DNA of 64,000 nt from the NCBI GenBank assembly GCA_021234155.1, contig JAJEKV010000031.1, forward strand, positions 6,276,748 through 6,340,747, given 5' to 3'. The translations under genes and the position numbers were made by a program. Position 1 is the first letter of the stretch, and each line of letters begins with the position of its first letter. The DNA comes from Isoetes taiwanensis. Lineage: Eukaryota; Streptophyta; Lycopodiopsida; Isoetales; Isoetaceae. Of the stretch, positions 57,139-64,000 are shown piece after piece. The notes under the pieces were generated by a model. The model did no database searches and was not told where the DNA came from. It was given only the letters and a program-made list of their open reading frames with translations.

Positions 57139-57305
57139 AATGGTCAACAACCAATGGCTCACAACAAAAGCCCTTTTTTTGTGTGTGGTGCATAATGGTC
57201 AACAACCAATGGCTCACAACAAAAGGCCTCTTTTGTGCGGTGGTGCATAAATGGTCAACAACCAATGGCTCACAACAAAAGCCCTTTTTTGTGTGTGTGG
57301 GTGCA
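57139..57305. repeat. Minisatellite, 3 units of about 55-57 bp (copy 2)
   Basis: ATGGTCAACAACCAATGGCT starts at about 57,139, 57,194 and 57,251. The units match 8525-8697 with shortened T and GT runs. Confidence 0.9.
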
Positions 57306-58479
57306 TAATGGGCACATGAAGGGCTTGAAGGGCGCATGTAGTGCAGCTACCGGCAACACATTTCTTATCATAACTTTTGACCCGTGAGCTCGCTTTTGAG
57401 ATGATTTTATTGCATTGGAAAGCTCTCCCGAGATCTTTTGATAGTGTATGATATGGATATGTTTGGTTGTTATCTATGCTAAAACAGCAATTTTGCGGCC
57501 GGGTTTGGTAGACTTTCACATCCTACCAAATTATTAATACAGATTGCGCTTATTGATATTGTTTTATGGCTCATTAAGCAAATTCCAAGGCTTCTAGATC
57601 CTTGTGTGCTAACAAGCGTAAAAGTTTCCCACTTTGGTTTCTCACCACAAGAATCCATGGAGGCCAAAGGTCAGCCAAGTAAATTCCAGCTTGAAAATGT
57701 TTGTGTATGGGTTGTCAAAATAATGGGATCAATCCGCCTATCTTTATGGTAACTTTTACTTATGTTCTATTTGTTTTATTGTGATGAAATTCAAAAGCTA
57801 CAGTGATGAAAGCCTCAAATGAATTCTAGTTTTTTCCTCGTTTGAATTCTAAAATTTTGTCACACCTGGGAGGGGGCGGCCCCTAAGGCTCCGGGGGCCA
57901 AAAAATTTTTTGCCAACACAAACCATTAACATCCAACATATAAAAAAATTAAATCCCCCAACACATAACAACCAACACATAACAACTATTGACATTAACA
58001 ACCAACACATAACTACCATTGACATTAATTAACATAACCATTGGGTCCAACATATTTAAATTAAAATCCCCCTTAAAACCCCTTTGGTTTGGGTGTATAT
58101 TCACACCTGGGTGACTCGACAACGAGTCGCTGGATAGGCATATTCACCCCCCTTTATTCCTTTAATCTATACCGCATATAAAGTTCCTCGCTTGTGGGTA
58201 TGCAAGTACAAAATTTGCTATATCAGATAACAAGATTCGCAAAATACTATAAGATTTCAAGCGGAATACTATATGGTGTTGATTTTGTAATGCGTAATCG
58301 TATCAATGGTGATCGTGCCGCCAAAGGCGCTTGGACCCGAGTAGCCGAGATGGAGCACGGGCGAGACTAGTGCAAAAGGCAATAATCGAAGGGACGTATC
58401 TACTTCTATGGAGGAGGAAACTGATGTAATGATGGCTAGTTGCTCGCAGACAGAAACCCGTAAGAACCTCGGGCGACCA

Positions 58480-59473
58480 TGCAGACGAAGTGGGATGAGG
58501 ACTTGCTGGGTGTGCAGCAGAGCCTCAAGGAAGTATTAGACACTCAGACTGCCATGAAAACTGTGTTGGAGACCCTTGCTGGCACGGATGGCCTAGGGAA
58601 GTCTGCGGAGAAGGGGAAGTCTCCGGCATTGTGGTGGTGGACCCAGATGTACTGATGCTAGTGTCATGCTGGGAGAGGCCACATCAAGAGTTTCGGGGTT
58701 TGAGCAAGGAGGACATATGCAGTCTCGAACGCACAAAGATTCCGGATTGGGATGGGAAGGGCACTGCCTAGGAGGCGATGGCTTGGATTGACAAGCTTGG
58801 GACTTTTTTTGAGGTTATCAATAAAGGTGATAAGGCGCGGTTATTTATCGCGCAGATGCGGCTGAAATCGGATGCCTATAGTTGCTGGAATGGCCCTAGC
58901 ATGAAGGAGGTGAATACCTAGTCCAATTTCCGGAAATACTTTATTGGAGAATATGCACCTCAGCATGATGCTCGTGATGCACTTGAGAAGCTACGGTACT
59001 GTAAGCAAACAGGTTCTCTTAGTGCTTACATCAACAAGGTACGGGGTTATATCCACAGGGTCGGAGACTTGTCCGAGACTCGGCAGGTTGATTTCTTCCT
59101 AGGTGGTCTATCCAGTCTCTCTCAAGAAGCAGATAATCGGGTTGAAGCCCGAGGATTTTGAGAGGACAACGATGTTGCTCGTCAGCTTGGAGAAGATGAT
59201 GAGTCCTTTAAGAGGATGTCCCGGAAGTTCTCAAAGAAGAAAAACAGGTTTTTCAAGAAGAAAAAGTCTGAGCAACCTAAGCCTAATTCTACAGGTGGAG
59301 AGTCCAAGGACTCTAAGTCTGGTGGTTCCAGGAAGGGGATTTTCTGCTATAGGTGTGGGGAGCCTGGGCACATTAGTCGTGAATGCTTTCAACCACAGAA
59401 CAAGAAGGCTGATAACAAGAAAGCAGACGTGACTAAAAAGGCTGAAGAAGTATTGAAATCTAAGACGGTTTAA
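58480..59473 (+). pseudogene. Ty3/gypsy element 1 gag (copy 2), intact zinc knuckle
   Basis: Same gag core as copy 1, with the same two TAG stops. Here the nucleocapsid end is undamaged: KKKNRFFKKKKSEQPKPN, then the CCHC zinc knuckle CYRCGEPGHISREC (~59,344-59,385). The N-terminal part is also better preserved (KWDEDLLGVQQSLKEVL). It is cut at 59,470-59,473 (TTAA) by the same transposon. Confidence 0.88.
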
Positions 59474-59698
59474 GGGCACACGCACAATATTGGGGGCAAT
59501 TTTACTGGACGCCGACATTGGGTGCCGGGGGTGCTTTTGGCCTTTTTTCCTAATTTTAGACTCCATTATCGATTTAGGTTTTATGAGCTTAAACCGCCGA
59601 AAGCAATTTGAGGAGAGATCGCTGGTCCCGCCAAGAGCATCCTCGCCAAAATGATGATACCCCGCCAAATCCGCCTTCCCCATTCAAGATGCACTTCT

Positions 59699-62600
59699 TC
59701 CTATTTTTTCAAGAGGAGATGGATTTGGTTGAACGCTTTGTCGCCAATTTGAAGCAAAATTCGAAATGCCGATCCGTAATCGGGTGGCAAAGGACCCGGG
59801 CTTCGATTTGGAGTCCGAAATACCGATATAAGGGTGCCGAGTTTGTGCCATCCATCACCGCCGCTGCTGAATTAACAGATTTAGGAGAAGGATTGCCTTC
59901 CCCTTCAATTTCGCTCTAAAAAAGAGTTTCATCTCCCATTTCGGCTTTCGTAAAGGTCCGTTGGACACACTTGTTGTGACTCATTCGTTAAATGCAAATG
60001 TTTATCACCAAATACAAATTTGCAGAAAGATTATGTCCCGCCAAAAAGAAGAATGCAAAGGAAAAGAAGAGCCGAAAGATTGGCACAAGAATCACCAAAA
60101 GCAACCCCTCATAGATTGGCCACTAGAACCAAACAAATTGGCAAAAGATATTTTGGATAATATTCATAATGTGTGCAAAAATTTGTTTCAAGATGATAGG
60201 GATGAGATATTAGCAAGAACAGGTCAAGGATTACCTCAAATTGGCATCATGGGCCACAAAGAATTTTTGGCAATGTGGATGTTGTTGATAATGTTAAGAG
60301 CAAATTTTCAAAGCAACAAGCTAAGAAGGAATCATGACATTACTCATGCAAGATCATCTACACTTTTAATGGTCACCAACAATTCCAACAATAAGTCTCA
60401 GATTGCAAAGACATTGAACATAAAGAGAAAGGTTGTTTATGCCGCTTTGGACAAGAAGAGAGCAAATGCAATTGGTGGACCTTGGTCCATGTTTAAAAGG
60501 AAAAATAGGAGTGACAAACTTTCTCACAGGATCGAGAGAAGGTATACAACCACCGATTTCCAACACCGTGGTTTCCCCAACAAGAAGCAAGTTGTGAAGC
60601 TTAGAAGATGCAACGGCGGCTTGAAGACTCGTAAACCCTACAGATTGCATCCGATTCATTTTTTGGAAGAATCTCGTGTTTTGAGATCTCTAACTCGATT
60701 TTTTATTCAATTCCAATGCTTTGTCTTTTATTATTTTCTTCTTCACTATGTTGCATATTACATGCATTTCCTACATGCAAATTCTAAGCACATGCATTTA
60801 ACAGCTTCAAGAAAACAAAGTTCTAACGAGTTCATTTTTTTCATTTAGGTTGTATTTTACAAAAAAATTTCAGAAAGAGCACCCCGACATGAAGATTGAT
60901 TGAGGAGGTTTGAATCTTTGAAACCTTTGTTTGTTAGGAGATTGAAAGATCGAGAAACTTGCATGTGCATTTATCACATGAAGATGGAATTTGTAAGGCG
61001 ACTTTGAATAGAATTAGAAGAGATCCAAACACACATGGGCCAAATTGTGCTTGCAAGTGTACAGCTTTGTGGTAAGGGAGACCTTTGTGAAGCAAAAGAC
61101 AAAAACATTTAACAAAGGTAAGTGAACTATGGAGGTCACCGGGTCCGTTGGGCAAGCGAGGAGGAGATTTGGCACAAGGCAAAATGCCTTAAACTTGACT
61201 CGCACTTTTGTGGTATCAAGAAACTAAGAAGATGTCCAAGGGAGAAGAGTGCATTGAGAACTATCGATTGGAAGAACTTTGAGAAGGTATTTCTGCCCCT
61301 GCACCAATTGTTTTCCAATTGTTTACTTGCCAATTGAATGGTAGTGCTCAAAACAGATTTTTGGCCTCGCTTTGGTGGTATTCATACCGCTTTTTGTCAA
61401 CACAAAGTTAAGGAGACAATAAAGAAGTCCAGAGGGCAAAGAGGGAAAAATCATAGAGAAGACAAAAGACATTATGAGGCTTGTGTACAAGACAACTACC
61501 TTGAAGGAGTTCATGACACATGCCGATGGTGTTATCAAACGCTTTATCCCACATAATTACACAGCCAGATGGTAAGCGATCAGTTCAAGAACTGCCTTCA
61601 ATCTTTTCCAAAAGGTACTATGGTTTCTCAAGTATAGACTTTGCCGAGAATTTCTTTCAAAGTTCAAAGAGAAATCCAGAGCATGCATTGGCATAACGAC
61701 CAATGTTCTCTATTAGTTCATATTACATACGTGCATGCTTTAGATGGAGAGATCCCAAATATCAAGGTTGGGGATAGAAAGATTGTCAAAGAGACACATT
61801 TCTACATATCCGATGACAAGAAACATGATAGTTTGTTTGTCCAAAGATGCTTGCAAAGTCATCATGACTTTTATTGAGCAAGGGAGTACACTTGTCAAAC
61901 ATGTGTTCTCGTCCTGATGGATGTGCTTCCCACTCAAATCTTCTAGGGCTTTTTTTCTTCTTAGGCGCATTCTATAAGTTGACAGGGATTAAGATGCAAA
62001 GGGAACTTTTTCGCTTCATCACATGGGAAAGGGGAACATGACGGTGTCGAGCCGTCATAAAGAGAATTTTGACAAGTGAAATGCTCAAACGAGACAAAGA
62101 CTTTTGAGGAATGCACAAGATGTTGTGAACTTCCCCGATTTGGTATTTTAGCTCCAAACCGCCTTTTGAAAGAGACTAACATAAACAAAGTCAATACTTT
62201 TTCTTTCCTTTTTGGTCGCTTATTACTTCTCAACCGCTACTAACCGCTTGTCACCCAACATTAGGTTCTTTTGGCTTGTGAAGCTAGGTGATGTTAATAG
62301 GGACATGCAATATGATTGTGAGACTCTCAAAGGCACAACAAAGATACATACAATCAAAGCCATACCGCAAAGACAGCCTCTTGAAGTGGCACACACAGCA
62401 TCCATTATGTTTTTGCAGATTCTCAAGGGCGTAACCGTGGTCCAAGTGTAGACATGCATCTCGCTTGAGAGTATGCACATGAAACTTTACTTCCTATGGA
62501 GGTGGTAGAAGAGGCATCCAGAACTCATGTACGCATGAAGGGGACAATCGCTGGAAGGCGAAATGGTTGATGTAGGTGACAACTTTGTTGTCAATGCCGA

Positions 62601-62960
62601 GGAGGGCAATGAAGAAAATGTTGATTTTGGATCATTATGCACCGAACCTAAAACACACCGTGGAACGCATTTAAGGACCACCGGGGCTCTAAATTCAACA
62701 AAGGTGAAATTGTATTGTCGTGTAAGTATTACAAGAGCATTGAGATGGTAAATACGAAGTCGCTACACAACATGCCCTAAGTAACCCCGCTATTCCCACC
62801 TTGTAGTGTGTGCAAAAGTTGAATTACAAAAAGAGTCGATGAGGAACATGTATACTTCCTTTCAAATGAGGCACATGAACAAATTGTTGAGTATTTGCCT
62901 CCTCCAACATCCGAGGTACTTGTCGCAAAATTTCAAGCACGTAAGAGGTTTGATGCCACA
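59699..62960 (+). pseudogene. DDE-type transposase (copy 2), multi-exon, partly better preserved
   Basis: The N-terminal and first domain exon is open from 59,961 for 295 codons, covering DWHKNHQKQPLIDWPLEPNK, DILDNIHNVCKNLFQDDRDE, IAKTLNIKRKVVYAALDKKR, GGPWSMFKRKN, FPNKKQVVKLRRC and the H-x-I-H-F-L-E-E-S end before an intron (~60,672-60,848, acceptor TTTTTTCATTTAG). Later exons carry LKPLFVRRLKDRETCMC (60,915), a 79-codon catalytic-region frame 61,641-61,877 (KVQREIQSMHWHNDQC, ETHFYISDDKKHDSLFV), decayed DGCAS (~61,918), HHMGKGNM (~62,020) and a C-terminal domain (MVDVGDNFVVNAEEGNEENV at 62,563). Used with copy 1, it shows which breaks are copy-specific. Confidence 0.72.
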
Positions 62961-63559
62961 ATAAAGGTTTGTCGCATTGGACTTAGATTAAACCATTTGC
63001 AGCAGGCATCTTAAGTACAAAACTCAGACTTATTTTTTAGGGTTCTTTGAGCAAAGGCTCAAACAATGTAATCGAATCTGATATACATTGCAAAAGGAAG
63101 CAATTTCTTCAACTCTTGTCCGCTTTCTATAAAAATTTTTGGTACTATGTGCTCGCATATAAATTTTTTATCTCTTAATGACATGATTGAACCAATCGCT
63201 TTTAACATATTTCTTTCTAGTAGTGGACTGCTTGTAATGGAATTTGCGGAGGTCTGCTTGTACAAAGAATTACTTGCATCCACATTATTGTGAATTTTTT
63301 AGATGTGCATTTGGCTACACAAGCTCCAGTGAAGAACATATCGACTTAATCTTATCCTCTTGGAAAATGTGTAAAACTTAGCTAATTGTGCAAGGTATTA
63401 ATCAGTTAACCCTCTTTGTGTGTGTTGCTAGACTACCCTTGATTTAGACTGAAGAATGTTTACTTTGTAAACTTGACAAACAGATCTGACATTGAAAGAA
63501 CATTAAATGACTCCAACTTGGTAAAGAGACCAAGCCAAGAGTCTACCTAGCTTTGTTGG

Positions 63560-63880
63560 GATTTAGGCAATTGGCACTTGGCATTGTTGGGACTTAGGCA
63601 ATTTGAGCACACTAAAGCAAATTTTCACACTTAAGCAATTTGCACTATCTTAAGGAAATTTGCACATTAGCACTACACTTAAGCAAATTTGCACTACACT
63701 TCAAAGAAATTTGCACATTAGCACTACACTTAAGATATTTGCACTACACTTAAGCAAATTCAAAGGTTGAAAGTGAAATTCGGGCCATATATTGCATTAA
63801 CGCTTGCAAGTTCAGCAGATTCAAAGCTTCAAGTGAAATTCAGTTGCTTATTGCATATATTGCAATAACGCTTTGCAAAT
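63560..63880. repeat. A/T-rich short repeat tract (copy 2)
   Basis: The same ACTTAAGCAAATTTGCAC / TTTGCACATTAGCACTACAC words as at 14,960-15,290. Confidence 0.75.
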
Positions 63881-64000
63881 TCAGCTTTTCTTGCACACGC
63901 TTCACGCGGTGTGAATCTAGAATCAGATGTTACTAAAACTGCCCTCAATCTAACACCGTGGTCATGTTGACATTCGTGAGCCCGCTTGTAAAAGCATAGA

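Larger units (their letters stand above)
51318..64000 (+). repeat. Direct segmental repeat, copy 2 (12.7 kb, runs off the window)
   Basis: This is the partner of 2,726-15,394. It is preceded by unrelated CACTA-derived sequence, so copy 2 is the one truncated on the left. It has about 38 extra bases at 54,557-54,595 and many small indels and substitutions, mostly at CG and CTG/CAG sites. Confidence 0.95.
59474..64000 (+). mobile_element. DDE-type transposon, copy 2 (left 4.5 kb)
   Basis: The left terminus GGGCACACGCACAATATTGG follows TTAA at 59,470-59,473, at the same point of gag as in copy 1. The right end and accessory gene lie beyond the window. Confidence 0.75.

Overview
The window looks like nuclear, transposable-element-rich DNA of a land plant, probably not a flowering plant. 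The evidence is layered plant-type elements: two Ty3/gypsy pol regions, a CACTA (En/Spm) remnant with TNP2, DUF4218 and DUF4216-like segments, a TRIM, a hAT MITE, and a DDE-type transposon whose protein I associate from memory with mosses, lycophytes, ferns, conifers and invertebrates. GT-AG and GC-AG introns are visible. No conserved housekeeping gene, rRNA or tRNA gene was found. Almost every reading frame is broken, so nearly all entries are remnants. Many of the breaks look like long-read consensus errors.

Layout. 1-4.7 kb: a disrupted multi-domain gene. It has a ParB/sulfiredoxin-like segment (DGQH motif), a region resembling the C-terminal half of an N6/N4 DNA methyltransferase, an acidic tail, and an FCP1-type HAD phosphatase domain after an intron. 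It is split by a 0.38-kb foldback structure and a 271-bp MITE. 4.7-9.7 kb: mostly non-coding, with a 3 x 57-bp minisatellite and probably the 5' LTR side of a gypsy element. 9.8-21.0 kb: gypsy element 1 (gag, then protease, RT and RNase H), split by a 7.9-kb DNA transposon at 10,860-18,773. That transposon carries a DDE-type transposase on + and a spliced accessory gene on -. A 310-bp hAT MITE sits in the RT. 21.0-25.0 kb: a second, unrelated gypsy pol on -, joined tail to tail to the first and containing a 527-bp TRIM. 25.0-30.9 kb: a CACTA-like terminus with CpG-rich subterminal repeats, then AT-rich sequence with minus-strand coding debris. 30.9-32.1 kb: SINE/tRNA-like short repeats and an 0.7-kb GA-rich tract. 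32.1-47.5 kb: a GC-rich tandem array of about 13 units of about 1.12 kb. 47.5-51.3 kb: CACTA TNP2 remnant on -. 51.3-64.0 kb: a second direct copy of 2.73-15.39 kb.

The same order of elements recurs in the 12.7-kb duplication, including the same transposon in the same gag position. It is therefore one duplicated composite locus (or two haplotypes joined in assembly), not independent insertions. The two copies differ mainly at CG and CTG/CAG sites, often by short indels. This resembles miscalling of methylated cytosines more than evolution. A 356-bp stretch of gag is nonetheless identical in both.

The most unusual material is the ParB / methyltransferase-like / HAD gene, the transposon with its antisense GC-AG-intron gene and related MITE, and the 1.12-kb satellite, which may lie inside a CACTA-like element. 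Family calls are by eye and no database was searched.
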